Source: Adenanthera pavonina
Lineage: Eukaryota; Streptophyta; Magnoliopsida; Fabales; Fabaceae
Assembly: GCA_026686845.1 (NCBI GenBank)
Contig: JAIVEN010000013.1
Span: forward strand, 17,752,001-17,816,000
DNA: 64,000 bases
Reading direction: 5' to 3'
Of the stretch, positions 24,389 through 35,487 are shown piece by piece (position 1 is the stretch's first letter; every line of letters begins with the position of its first letter). Made by a program: the position numbers and the translations under genes. The notes under the pieces are model-generated. The model ran no database searches. It saw only the letters and a program-made list of their open reading frames with translations, and had not been told where the DNA came from.

Positions 24389-25656
24389 TTCCCTCCCTCC
24401 TCGAAAGGATTCGTCCTCGAATCTCCATAATCTATGTGGAAAGAAAGGGAACGATTAAAATCATCAAATAGATAACAAGGAGTATACTTACCTTTTAGAC
24501 TTAGTTGTTGCTTTGTGGCTTTGATCTTCACATTAACTTGGAAGACAATATTCTTCCTTGGTTGCAAATTGGCTTTAAATGTTCCTCTAAGCTTTTGCAA
24601 CCAATCTCCAGAATCAAAAACCTTATTATGCAATCCATTTGTTTGAATCATATACAACTTATTTTCATGGATTGGAAAACAAGAGCTTTCATCAACCTCA
24701 CACAAAACCTGTAGCAAGTAGCTAAACACCAATTCGAAGCAACAAAACTTAAATGGAACCAAGGTGTTAGCGGATTCATAGGGAATGATATGGGAACAAA
24801 ACTTGACACAAAAGGACTTAATTGAAGCCGATGCATGAGAAAGATCATACGGGATGAAATCTGGGCAGATGTGATTGTAATGCAATAAACTCAAAATCTG
24901 GACAGATTTAATATAAGATGATGATGCACAATGGTAAGACAAAGATAGAGAAGTAATGACTAAAGAAGTACATACTAACACAAAACCAAAAGAAAGGAAT
25001 AAACTAGAAAGAGAATGGAACATACTAGACTCAGGTGGATGAGATGGGACACAATGCCAACAATGGAGCATGAAAGCACATGACTTATGAAATACACAAG
25101 CAGCAAAGAAGGAAACACATATCTCATGAGACTCACATAACACATAAAATATGAAACGAATTGGAGGGATACAAGAAACAATTTGAGGAGACAAAACATA
25201 ATAAGGATGAAATGGAAAGACATAGATGGATGAACTAGAGAAAGAAGACACTAAATTATCAAATGGACTTATTATCACATTGGACTCAAGAGGAACTAAG
25301 GTTTTATAACACAAAGTAGGACGAAACAAACTACAAAAATCAGAAACTAAGTAAGAAGGACAAAGAAGATGAAGTGAAGGAACATAAGAAGAAGGAATAA
25401 GTTTAGTGAAACTAACCTTATTCTCACTCTTTCTCAAACAACTCTCAATTATCTTTAAACTCTTATCTTTTTGCTCTCTCTCATTTCTCTTTTCTCTCTT
25501 TTTCTTCCTCTTTTTCTTTCTTTTCTTACTTTTCTTCTCACTCACTCCTCTTGCACTTTGGACATTTTTTTGGACTTTTACTTTCTTATTTCTCTCTTTT
25601 CTTCTCTCATTTCTACAACTCTTATTTTTCCACACTAGCTCATGGTCTTTTCCCAA
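24289..25656 (-). CDS. G2 second reading frame: basic linker plus hydrophobic block
   Basis: 455 codons, overlapping the end of the Gag frame. Order: Lys/Arg-rich linker (about residues 10-65), IIESCLRKS, then about 260 residues rich in Ser, Phe, Cys and Tyr with hydrophobic runs, then DSGDWLQKLRGTF, which resembles the integrase C-terminal motif FEPGDWVW, and finally DSRTNPFEEGGND over the PPT with some 33 codons in the LTR. It aligns by eye with G1 and G3 throughout (for example CPSYLVSDFCSLFRP here and CPSYLVSEFCSLFRP in G1). Function unknown. Retention of one long frame in a diverged copy suggests past selection. Confidence 0.5.
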   Translation of the reverse strand: MGKDHELVWKNKSCRNERRKERNKKVKVQKNVQSARGVSEKKSKKRKKKRKKKREKRNEREQKDKSLKIIESCLRKSENKVSFTKLIPSSYVPSLHLLCPSYLVSDFCSLFRPTLCYKTLVPLESNVIISPFDNLVSSFSSSSIYVFPFHPYYVLSPQIVSCIPPIRFIFYVLCESHEICVSFFAACVFHKSCAFMLHCWHCVPSHPPESSMFHSLSSLFLSFGFVLVCTSLVITSLSLSYHCASSSYIKSVQILSLLHYNHICPDFIPYDLSHASASIKSFCVKFCSHIIPYESANTLVPFKFCCFELVFSYLLQVLCEVDESSCFPIHENKLYMIQTNGLHNKVFDSGDWLQKLRGTFKANLQPRKNIVFQVNVKIKATKQQLSLKGKYTPCYLFDDFNRSLSFHIDYGDSRTNPFEEGGNDRIRARHDLQEFGVEHGELGRLDQSAEYKAQV

Positions 25657-26777
25657 ACATGATAATAGTTTCTATCATACCCATTCAAGCTAACATCATA
25701 GTCTAAATCTCCAATCACCATGTCAATATGCTCAATCACATCAATGTAATCATAAGATCTAATTTCCAATGGAATCACACTATTAGCACTACTTGAAACT
25801 AGCATGCTACTATCCGAAGAATTTTCCCTCAAATCATTAACAACAAATAAATCATGTTTCTCTTCTAAAAGTTGCACGCCATCATGGTTAATTTCATTAG
25901 CACAGTCATGAAATTCATTTTCCAATTGATGCAAATTAGAAACGCCACTAGAATCAAAAGCATTAGCAACCTCTAGATCAATATTCTCCTCTAGTTGATG
26001 CAAACAATCAATCTCTTCAACATCAACAACATCATCAAAATTATTGATATTCTTAGGTTCAACACATTCATACTTGCTTTCCAATTCAATTGATCCATTG
26101 CAAGAGATATCATCAATGCAAACAACATTCATCTCATCAGAATTATCACATCCTAAATCACAAGAGATATCAGTATTAGAATTTTGAGGTTTAGGCATAC
26201 CTGTAGCGGATTCTCTTGTTCCATCATCGGTTGTTGAAGTGGTAGCAACTTCATCATCCCCTTGATCATCTTTCTCCACATGGGAATCAGACACAGTAAG
26301 AGTTGGATTCTTTTTCACGGAGATGTGCATCACTTTAATATGTTCATCTTCACTTTTAGCTTTGGATGGCATGTATTTTTGCCTTAAGACTACCCTCATT
26401 TCATTCCATGTTATAATGGAAGGTTCTCCATTCGTAGCTCGTTTAGTTTCCATCCATTTCCACCAAGCAGCAACCTTTTTACCCAATCGAAGGTAAGCAC
26501 ATTGTGCCTTCTCTATTTCGGAGTAGTTGCAACTTCCGAAGACTTGTTCAACTTTTCTTTCCCAATCCAAGTAAACATCGGGATTTTTCTCACCATGAAA
26601 TAGTGGGATCTTTGGTTTGATCTTGCTAAGAACATCCGTCTAAGCAAGAGCCTTTGGATTACGCCTTGCTTTTGTTTTAGAAGGAAACTCCAGGCGATCC
26701 AATTTTGCATTTACTTCCTTAATTTGATCATTAAAAGTCCTTAATAAGGCCTTAAGATCAACTTCTCCAACAGCCAT
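25635..26777 (-). pseudogene. G2 Gag-like reading frame
   Basis: The predicted start is the ATG at 26777, just after ACAATTTCAG (an acceptor-like site). An in-frame stop near 26641 splits it; a frame of 311 codons then runs to 25635. The Gag family block is clear (IPLFHGEKNPDVYLDWERK, AAWWKWMETKRA, MRVVLRQKY). The acidic segment contains LEIRSYDYID and DLDYDVSLNGYDRN, shared with G4. No zinc knuckle. Confidence 0.65.
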
Positions 26778-27305
26778 GTTTATAATCTGAAATTGTTAAT
26801 GTAAAACAAAGAGAAAAGAAATAGGGACCTCACACACTCTCTCACGTGTTTCACTCAAATAATGCAAATGTACTCGTGTTTCACACTAAATAAAAGGCTT
26901 TTTCAAATATGATACAATTTCTCTCTTGCCTTTTTCCACTCAAAGCTTGCTTTCTTATGAGAGTGCTAAATTAAAATCACAACTTCAATCAAAAGGAAAT
27001 TGGTTTTTAAAGAAGTGGCAATCACAGAAAACAAAAGCACATGATATTTTAATTAACCTCCTTCAATGGGCTCCTATTGAGCTTGGATCTGAAACTTATA
27101 TTTTGGAGTTAATAATCTCACTTAAACTTGGGCTTTATATTCAGCACTTTGATCAAGTCTTCCAAGCTCTCCATGCTCCACTCCAAACTCTTGCAAGTTA
27201 TGCCTAGCCCTTATTCTATCACTTCTCTTTGATCCTAGCACGATCCTTACGTTTCCCAATTCGATTGAAGGTTAGTGAGACAAGTTCTAAATGGGTTTTT
27301 TATCA

Positions 27306-28400
27306 TTTGGCATCAGAGATCTAGTTTTCTAGTATCAAGGTTGCTTCTTTCTTCTGTCCAGATTTGTTCTTGTGCTTTTTTTCTGTTTTTTGTGGTGTGA
27401 TTCTTCTCACTTTGTGTCTCTTGTATGTGGCATCTTCATAAGTTGTTTATTCTTGTTGTCTTTTTGTTGGATCATCTCTTCCTTATGACTTGTTCCTATT
27501 TCTTGTTTGTTGTCTTTTGTCCAGATTTGAAGTTTTCTGAAAAAAAATGAAAAAAAAGAAGAAAGAAATTTGTTGCTGGACCTTTCATATTTATTATATC
27601 AATCAACTACTTGATGGTCAAGATAGAATTTTTCTTGATTGATTGCTTGCTTTCCTAATTCATATAGTGTCTTATTTTATTGAGTGGACTGCAAGTGAAA
27701 AAAAAAAAGTTGGTTCTTTTGTTCTTCTTGCTCTTCATGTCACGTTGGAAATTACTAAATTCAACAAACTTGATTGGCAAGTTTCAAACTCGTGTAGATT
27801 GCTACTTTCCTAATCTTATTTCCTTATCTTGATTCCTAATTTATCATTGTGCTGCAACGTGTTTCCTTTTTCCTCTATTGTTCTACCTTCCTTTTCTCTT
27901 CTTTCTTAGTTTCCTAAATTGTTCATTTTGATTTCCTTGCTTTATTTGTTGGCTATCCAGATTTCTTTCCTTTTCTTTCTTTCTTTCTTGTTTTTCACGC
28001 CACTTCTCCATAATCATTCATTGATATTGTTCAATTTCTTTTCTAATTTGTGCTACAGTGATTCCATCTCTTTTGGTCTCATTTTATGCACAAATTTTAG
28101 TTGAGTTTTTGGTCCCAAATTTTGATTCTTTGAAACTTGAATTTTGGGCTTTAGCTTTGTGTCACCACTAATTTTTACATCCTCTCCCTTTTGATTTGCT
28201 GGAGTTGAATTAAGAATACTAAAGAGAGCAAATGAGTGGAAAAAGGCAAGAGTGATTTGCATTATAGAAAAAGCCACATTTTGTGTGTGAAACATGAGTG
28301 AAATTGCGTATTATTCTTTAGTGTAAACATGTGAGAAGAGTGTGTGAGGTTCCATTACTTTCTTTTCCTTTGTTTGCACTAACAATTTCAGGTAGAAATC
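27306..28400 (+). other. Element D leader: PBS and predicted intron
   Basis: PBS-like site at 27308-27319. Donor-like TATCAAG/GTTGCT at 27333-27345 and acceptor-like CTAACAATTTCAG ending at 28391, ten bases before the gag ATG at 28401. This predicts a leader intron of about 1.05 kb. Nothing else is coded here. Confidence 0.5.
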
Positions 28401-29443
28401 ATGTCTAGTGATGAAGGTGAAGTTGATCTTAATTTGTTCATCAAATCTGTCCATAAGCAGTTCAAGAGGTTAAATGCAAGATTAGATGGCATGGAATCAT
28501 CTTCCAATTCCAAAAGAGGCCGAAACAGAAATATGATGAGTGAAGATGAAAATAAATCTAGTGAAGAAGAAGTGTCTCACTCAAGAGGGACTAGACAAGC
28601 ATCATTTCATAAGAAGGATCCTCTTGGTAACATAAAGATGAAAATCCCTTCCTTTCAAGGAAACCCGATCCCGATGCATATCTTGAATTGGAAAGAAGAG
28701 TGGAGCATGTCTTTGAGTGTCATTCTTATTCAGAGGATAGCAAAGTGAAATTGGCTGCGGTGGAATTTATAGATTATGCAAGCATTTGGTGGGACCAATT
28801 GCTTACCACCAGAAGATGTACAGGTGAAGGTCCAATTCGGTCTTGGAATCAAATGAAAGCCATCATGAGAAAGAGACATGTCCCTAATCATTATTTTAGG
28901 GCTGCTCATACAAAGCTCTAGAAACTGAAAAAAAAATTTATGAGTGTTGAAGAATATCATCAAGAAATGGAGATTGCCATGATCAAGGCAAAAGTAGAAG
29001 AAGATCCTGAGCTAACAATGGCAAAGCTCCTTGGAGGATTGAATCCAGAGATTGCTGCTGAGGTTGAGATACAAAACTACCACGATATGGAGGAGTTATT
29101 GCATAAGGCCATCAAAGTGGAAAAGAACTTGAAAGCCAAGCAAAAGTTGAAGGTCTCTGGAGGCTCTAGCAAGGAGGCAAGATTCTCCTTTAAGCCTAAG
29201 GGAGAGACCAAGCCAAAGGAGGAGAAAAAGATGAAGGTGCAGCCCTCTACACCGAAAGGTAAAACTGATTCTAAACCTTTTTCTTCTAATTCTTCTTCAA
29301 AAATTAAATGTTTTAAATGTCAAGGTTTTGGTCATATTACTTCTCAATGTCCAAATAAGCGAACTATGATCTTGCTTGAGAATGGTGATGTAGCTAGTAG
29401 TAGTGATGAGGAAGTTGAGGAGGGTGGATCTATGCCCCTTTGA
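28401..29443 (+). pseudogene. gag: Element D gag
   Basis: Begins MSSDEGEVDLNLFIKSVH. The Gag family block is intact in sequence but broken by a frameshift near 28665 and a TAG at 28918-28920; the remainder is open to 29443. Recognisable parts: IKMKIPSFQG, YASIWWDQL, MKAIMRKRH, MSVEEYHQEMEIAMIKAK, and a CCHC zinc knuckle CFKCQGFGHITSQCP near 29310-29355. Unlike G1-G3, this Gag has the zinc knuckle used for RNA packaging. Confidence 0.85.
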
Positions 29444-32400
29444 CTGATGATTCTGACATGGAGATTATGGAGGCTGTGCATGGGCAAGCTTTAGTGTCAA
29501 GACGAGCTCTCAACATTCAACTAGGAGAGGATCTAGAAAAGGAACAGCATGAGCATATCTTTCACAGTAGGTGTTTTGTCAATAACAAGGTATGTAATCT
29601 TATCATTGATAATGGTAGTTGCACGAACAATGCTAGTGCCTTGTTAGTTGAAAAGTTAGGTTTACCTACTCAAAAGCACCCCAAGCCTTATAATTTGTTA
29701 TGGTTTAATGATAGTGGGAATGCTAAGGTCACTAAACAAGTAGTTGTAGCATTTTCCATAGGTAATTTTCATGATGAGGTATTGTGTGAAGTGGCACCTA
29801 TGTATGCTGGACACTTGCTGTTAGGTAGACCATGGCTGTTTGATAGACGAGTTAGGTATGATGGTTATAGCAATAGATACTATTTCCCATTCAATAATAA
29901 AACCATTGTACTAACACCTACTCGTCCATTGGAAGCATTTGAAGATTAGAAAAGAATCACTCAAGAGTGTAAGATGAGGGAAAAAGAAAAGAGAGAGAAA
30001 AATAGAGAGAAAGGTGAAAAAAAGAGAAAAAAAGTGAGTGGTGAAGTAAAGAGAGAAAAGAAAAGAGTGAAGAAAAGAAAGTAAGCTTGTTCTGGGGAAG
30101 AAGTGAGATCAAGGAAGCTTTGTTTGATGAAAATTCATTGATTCTATTGTATAAGGATGTGTATTTGATTGTGAATGATCTGCATAACTCTTTGCCCTCT
30201 AGAGAGTTAGCTTTGTTGCAGGAATTTGGTGATTTGTTCCCGGAAGAGATACCTGATGGTTTGCCACCATTGAGGGGTATTCAGCATAGGATTGATTTCA
30301 TCCCCAGTGCTGCACTTCCAAATAGGCCTTCATATAGGGCAAATCCAGAAGAAACTACGGAGATACAAAGGCAAGTTGAGGAATTGATGAAGAAAGGCTT
30401 CGTGAGAGAGAGCCTAAGTCCTTGTGTTGTTCCGGTCATACTTGTGCCCAAGAAAGATGGCAAGTGGAGGATGTACGTTGACTGTCGTGCTATCAATAAA
30501 ATCACAGTTAAGTATCGATATCTCATTCCTGGTTTAGATTATATGTTGGATGAATTGCATGGTGCATGTTTATTTTCCAAAATAGATCTTAGGAGTGGAT
30601 ATCATCATATTAGGATGAAAGAGGGAGATGAGTGGAAAACTGCATTGAAGACTAAATTTGGTTTATATGAATGGATGGTTATGCCCTTTGGATTAACTAA
30701 TGTTCCTAGTACCTTTATGAGCCTTATGAATCATGTCTTTCGTCCTTTCATTGACAAGTTTGTTGTTGTTTATCTTGATGACATTCTTGTGTATTCAAAG
30801 AGTCTAGATGAGCATGTGATACATTTACATGATGTGTTTGTGATTTTGAGGGAAAATAGACTCTTTGGAAATTTAGAGAAGTGTACTTTCTGCTTGGATA
30901 CTGTTGTGTTTCTTGGCTTTGTTGTAGGTTCTGATGGCTTACGTGTGGATGAGGAGAAAGTTAAGGCGATACATGAGTGGCTTACACCAAAGAATGCCAA
31001 CGAGGTGAGAAGTTTCCATGGACTTGCTAGCTTCTATAGGAGGTTTGTGAAAAACTTCTCAACCATTGCTACCCCATTGAATGATTTGGTAAGAAAGAAT
31101 GTAACTTTTAAGTGGGGTGAATCCCAAGAGGTGGCTTTCAATACCTTGAAAGATAGATTAACAAATGCCCCTCTTCTTGTACTTCCTGATTTCTCTAAGG
31201 TGTTTGAGATTGAATGTGATGCGTCTGGAATTGGTATTGGTGCTGTGTTAATGCAAGATTCTAGGCCTATTGCATATTTTAGTGAGAAACTAAGTGGTGC
31301 ATGTTTCAACTATTCAACTTATGACAAGGAATTGTATGCATTAAAAAGAACTTTAGAGACTTGGCAACATTATTTGTGGCCGAAGAATTTGTCATTCATT
31401 CTGATCATGAGAGTCTTAAGTTTTTGAAATCTCAAAATAAGTTGAATAAGAGGCATGCTAGATGGCTTGAGTTTATTGAAACATTTCCTTATGTCATTAA
31501 GCATAAACAGGGCAAAGAGAATATTGTTGCTGATGCTTTGTCTAGGAGGTATTCTTTGATTACTTCTGCACAAGCTAGGTTGATTGGTTTTGATTTGTTG
31601 AAAAGTTTGTATGAGAATGATGTTTATTTTTCTGAGATTTGGAAATTATGTGAGAAACATTGATTTAATGATTATTATATCTTTGGTGGATTTCTTTTCA
31701 AGAGACATAGATTGTACGTTCCTCATTACTCTATGCATGAGTTGCTTGTGAAAGAGACCCATGGTGGTGGTTTAATGGGTCATTTTGGTGTGGAAAAGAC
31801 ATTAGCCATGTAGCATGAACATTTCTATTGGCCTCACATGAGAAAAGATGTTGTTGCTATGTGTGATAAGTGCATTACATGTAGACATGCAAAATCTAAA
31901 GTGCATCCTCATGGCTTGTATTCCCCTTTACCTGTTCCCTCTCATCCTTGGATTGACATATCTATGGATTTTGTTATGGGTTTGCCTAGGTCCCCTAGTG
32001 GAAAAGATAGCATTTTTGTTGTTGTGGATAGATTTAGTAAAATGGCACATTTTCTTGCCTGTGCTAAAACTCATGATGCTGTCCACATTACTAACTTGTT
32101 TTTCAAGGAGATTGTAAGATTGCATGGATTGCCTAGAAGTATAGTTAGTGGCAGGGATGTTAAAATTCTAAGTCACTTTTGGAGGACATTGTGGAACAAA
32201 CTAGGCACTAAGTTGTCATTTTCTACGGTTGCTCTTCCCCAAACGGATGGACAAACTGAGGTTGTGAATTGAACATTTTCTACTTTGTTACGTGCTATAA
32301 TTCAAAAGAATCTTAAGAATTGGGAAAAGTGTTTGCCTCACATTGAATTTGCTTATAACCGTGCTATACATTCTACTACTGGTTTTTCTCTTTTTGAGAT

Positions 32401-32829
32401 TGTTTATGGCTTTAACCCATTGACTCCTTTGGATATTCTTCCTTTGCCTTCTAATGAGTTTTCCGATATTGATGGTGAAAAGAAAGCTAAGTTTGTGCAG
32501 GAACTTCATGCAAAGGTTAGAGCAAACATTGAGAGGAAGAATGAGCAATATGCTCAACAAGCTGATAAAGGCCGAAGAAGGGTTGTGTTCGAGCCTGGAG
32601 ATTGGGTGTGGGTGCATTTGAGGAAAAAGAGATTTCCTTAGCAAAGAAAATCTAAGCCTCACCCAAGAGGGGATGGTCCATTCCAAGTGTTGGAAAGGAT
32701 CAATGATAATGCTTATAGAATTGATTTGCCTAGTTCTTATGGCAATGTAAGTGCCACTTTTAATGTAGCTGATCATTCTCTTTTTGATATTTCAGATTCG
32801 AGGACAAATCCTTTCGAGGAGGAAGGGAA
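29440..32829 (+). pseudogene. pol: Element D protease-RT-RNase H-integrase
   Basis: Order: protease (IIDNGSCTN near 29605), a Lys-rich linker, RT (VPKKDGKWRMYVDCRAINK near 30450; catalytic VVYLDDILVYSKS near 30765), RNase H (IECDASGIGIGAVLMQ near 31210), integrase zinc region (HGGGLMGHFGVEKTL near 31762 to CDKC...CRHAK) and core (WIDISMDF; PQTDGQTE). Breaks: stop near 29947, frameshift near 31385, stops at 31661, 31811, 32270 and 32639. The second catalytic Asp of the integrase is Gly (IVSGRDVK). The end DSRTNPFEEEGND lies over the PPT (about 32813-32829), and the frame enters the LTR. Confidence 0.85.
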
Positions 32830-33870
32830 TGATGGAGCACGAGCTAGGCTTATCAAAGGAAAGGAGTTTCAAGAGGTAGACATGGAAGGCATGATCATGT
32901 GACTGAACAAGGAACCCAAGTATGAAACAAGAAAGATCCTTTGCAAGGAATGGGTGGGCCTATGACAAGAGCAAGGACTAAGGCAATGAAGCAAGCTCTT
33001 AGTGGATTGATTCAAAAAATAATTGAACAAGAACCCATCTACTTAGCTCAATTTTCAGCCCAAAAGGCATCAAGAGGCATGTTCGTCATGGCTAGTATGC
33101 TAGAAACTGATCCAAGCCCAACAAACAAGGCCCAAATAGAAGATCTCACAAGCTTGAGCTTGCGACCATTTAAGTAGTGTTCTTTTATTAAATAAATTAA
33201 CAATTTTCGTTTTTTTATTACTTAATTCAAAAATAAGGTTTTGATAATTAGTTTCCTATTTTGAATTTATTTGTAAGAATCTCTGCAGATTTGATTTTGT
33301 TTCCTATTTTTCGGCACCACTTATTCAGCATGTATCTAGTCTTATTTTTGTGTAAGGTGGTGCTGTTCTAAAAGATTTTAGGATCTAAACTATTTTTAGC
33401 AAATTAGGCCTAGGGTTTTTGCTTTCTTTTTCTTTAAAAACGTTACTTTTGTACTGGCAAAGCATATATGAATGAATGGTGCATTTTTCACTAAAACTTT
33501 GTGAATTTTCTTGTTCTCTTGGTGAGCTTAAGAGACTCTTTGGCATATCAAAGAGAGTGGTCTTCTCTTTGTGGTGTCTATAGCTAAGGTTTCAAGAAAC
33601 AAGTTTTCTTGGGGTCTTCCTTCTTGACCAATAACTTCTATTCTTCCTATTCGTGCATTCTTCTTTGTTTATCTTTTCTATTTGTTTAACATCTTGTTGG
33701 TGTTTTATTTGCTTCTCTTTGATCAAAGCACGATCCTTACGTTTCCCAATTTGATTGAAGGTTCGTGAGACAAGTTCTACATGGGTTTTTTGTCATGATC
33801 CTAGCATGATCCTTACGTTTCCCAATTTGATTGAAGGTTCGTGAGACAAGTTCTATATGGTTTTCTATCA
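32830..33870 (+). repeat. LTR D4: 3' LTR of element D
   Basis: 1041 bp, TGATGGAGC...TCTATCA. An in-LTR frame encodes GGPMTRARTKAMKQ (about 32955). Hairpins at 33549-33571 (CAAAGAGA/TCTCTTTG, 8 pairs) and 33593-33611 (CAAGAAA/TTTCTTG). The terminal module is duplicated in tandem: 33721-33796 and 33797-33870. A TTTAAAAACG promoter-like box lies near 33432. Confidence 0.8.
33549..33611 (+). promoter_or_regulatory. Twin RNA hairpins in LTR D4
   Basis: First stem: 8 perfect pairs with loop GTGGTCT. Second stem: 7 perfect pairs with loop CAAGT. The sixth pair of the second stem is A-T here and G-C in families A and C, a paired change. Confidence 0.6.
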
Positions 33871-33937
33871 GGAAATTCCTCCTTTAGATGCCCAGCCACA
33901 GGAAAAGGTAGTTGAGGTTAATGAAGATGTGGATTAT
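33871..33937 (+). other. Orphan 67-bp fragment between two LTRs
   Basis: Between LTR D4 and LTR B. It reads without stops as EIPPLDAQPQEKVVEVNEDV on the plus strand, composition typical of a coding linker. It may be a scrap of a copia polyprotein, but this is not established. Confidence 0.25.
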
Positions 33938-34598
33938 TGATAGAGGATGGCTTGGACAAATTCAGGAACATGGTTGGAGGCCTTATCACTTGGAAAGATT
34001 CAAGTCCAAGAGAAGCCCATTGGAAGAGATTAATTAAAAGATCATGTGCTTCACTAAAATAGCATGTGACTTAAGCATTATTAGCCTTAATTAGTATTAA
34101 TTTCATTTTTATTAATTATGGGTTGAACTTTGTTAATTAATAAAGTCCAATTAGTTAATTAGTAGTCTTTTTGATAGCCCACCTTGTAAATAAACATGTC
34201 ATGTGCCAAACATGTGATTTTATTAATGTGTTGGCATGTTTATAAGGGCTTAGGTATTATTTTATTATTTTTTATGAATTTTCGTTATTTTATTTTAGGG
34301 CTTTATTTTACTAGTTTCCTAGGTCCAATAAGAGTGTTGTTTGGGCCTAAAGTCTCCTAATCCTATTAGGATTACTCAAGCCCAAATTAATTAGGGTTTC
34401 TAGGCTTATTAGGTTAGATTTTACCTTACCTATTTAAGGCTAACTTTCATTTACATTTTGCAAATTTGAATAATGAAAATTTCAGTTTTGTGAGTTTCCT
34501 CTTGCGATTGTTTTAGTGTTAGAGAGAATACTATGACTTATCAAGGAATTGGTCAATTCTTATTGCGTCACTGGAATTAGGGTTCAAGAGACTGGTTC
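33938..34598 (+). repeat. LTR B, truncated at its 3' end
   Basis: Starts TGATAGAGGATGGCTTGG. It matches the solo LTR at 43431-44239 through the first hairpin (CAAGGA side near 34540) and stops inside the second hairpin at the G3 boundary. No GPMTR motif is encoded in its first 150 bp. Confidence 0.75.
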
Positions 34599-35444
34599 TG
34601 ATAGGAGACACGTTAGGAACCTGTCCTAAGAGCCTTCTTTAATATAAGGATCGTGCAACTCAAGGAAAGATAAATTGAACACAAGAACAATGAAGAACAA
34701 CAATGAACAAAAACTAAAGAAAATAGACACGATGAAATAAGAAGACTGAACAAAATATTGGTCGAAGGAAGTAGACTCCAAGAGAACCCGTCTCTTGAAT
34801 CCTAACTCCGGGACGCCACAAGGATCACCACTCCTTGATAAGTCCTCATTCTTTCTGGCACTCAAGGATAAGCAAGAAAGAACTCACTGAACAACAACAA
34901 AGTTGCTGAAAAGAAATTCATTCATTCATATTGTGTTTGCAAGAGTACAAGAGGTGCCTATTTATAGGCAAATATTAACCCACAAACTAACTCTAGTTTA
35001 GCCCACAAACCTAAACTTATTAAAGCTCATTAATACAAAAAGGAAACACTAAGCAAAAAGGAGCATTTAATTCTAATTTTGAATTTGAAAAGGTTGGCTC
35101 CTCTTAAATGCATAAAGCAAAGCAAATCATATCATTATTTGCCTTTTATCGAAAAGGAAACAAATTGACTAAAATAATCCTAATAAAACTTATTAAAAAC
35201 GTCACTTTTAATGGTCACATGAGAAGCACATGTTGTCTTCAAGTTATATCTCCCAAATGGGCTTCTTTTGGGCTTGGACCATTAGCCTATATGATTGGAA
35301 TCATTTTCCATACTTTTTAGCTCTTTTTTTTTTTATCTTTTTGGGGCTGCAGCTTGATTCAAATAGTTGGGCTTCATGCTCTTTTCGAGCTCATTGCCAT
35401 GTCCAAGGACTCCAAATGCTTCATGCCTCAATTGTAATCTATCA
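34599..35444 (-). repeat. G3 3' LTR
   Basis: 846 bp, family-C type. The sense start (TGATAGATTACAATTGAGG) resembles solo C LTRs for about 28 bases, then differs until CATGTGCTTCTCATGTG. The replaced block is the one that encodes GPMTR in the solo C LTRs. TATA complement at 34958-34967; hairpins are complements of 34819-34837 and 34779-34797. Confidence 0.85.
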
Positions 35445-35487
35445 TTCCCTCCCTCCTCAAAATGATTCGTCCTCGAATCTCCACAAT

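Larger units (their letters stand above)
23454..27221 (-). mobile_element. G2: non-autonomous gypsy element with truncated 5' LTR
   Basis: Inserted in LTR D3 with perfect TSD CTTCT (23449-23453 and 27222-27226). The 3' LTR is full length (23454-24388). At the 5' side only about 186 bp of LTR remain (27036-27221), fused directly to the leader just upstream of gag, so most of the 5' LTR and the PBS are gone. The interior has a Gag frame and a hydrophobic second frame like G1. Since the outer ends are intact, the deletion followed insertion. The element is promoterless and cannot prime reverse transcription. Confidence 0.8.
22569..27305 (+). repeat. LTR D3: 5' LTR of element D, interrupted by G2
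   Basis: The parts are 22569-23453 and 27222-27305. The second part carries the TSD copy and one copy of the terminal module (27231-27305), ending TTTTTTATCA. A PBS-like TGGCATCAGAGA follows at 27308-27319. The GPMTRARTKAM motif is encoded near 22690. This is the LTR next to the D interior; D1 and D2 are extra upstream copies. Confidence 0.75.

Noticed and set aside
34626..34865. 79-codon frame MSARKNEDLSRSGDPCGVPE recurring at 20701, 34626, 38888, 43076 and 57429
   Set aside because: It lies in the R/U5 part of family-C LTRs over the two hairpins; its recurrence reflects LTR copies and its GTG/TTG-type start is not convincing. The RNA structure explains the conservation better.
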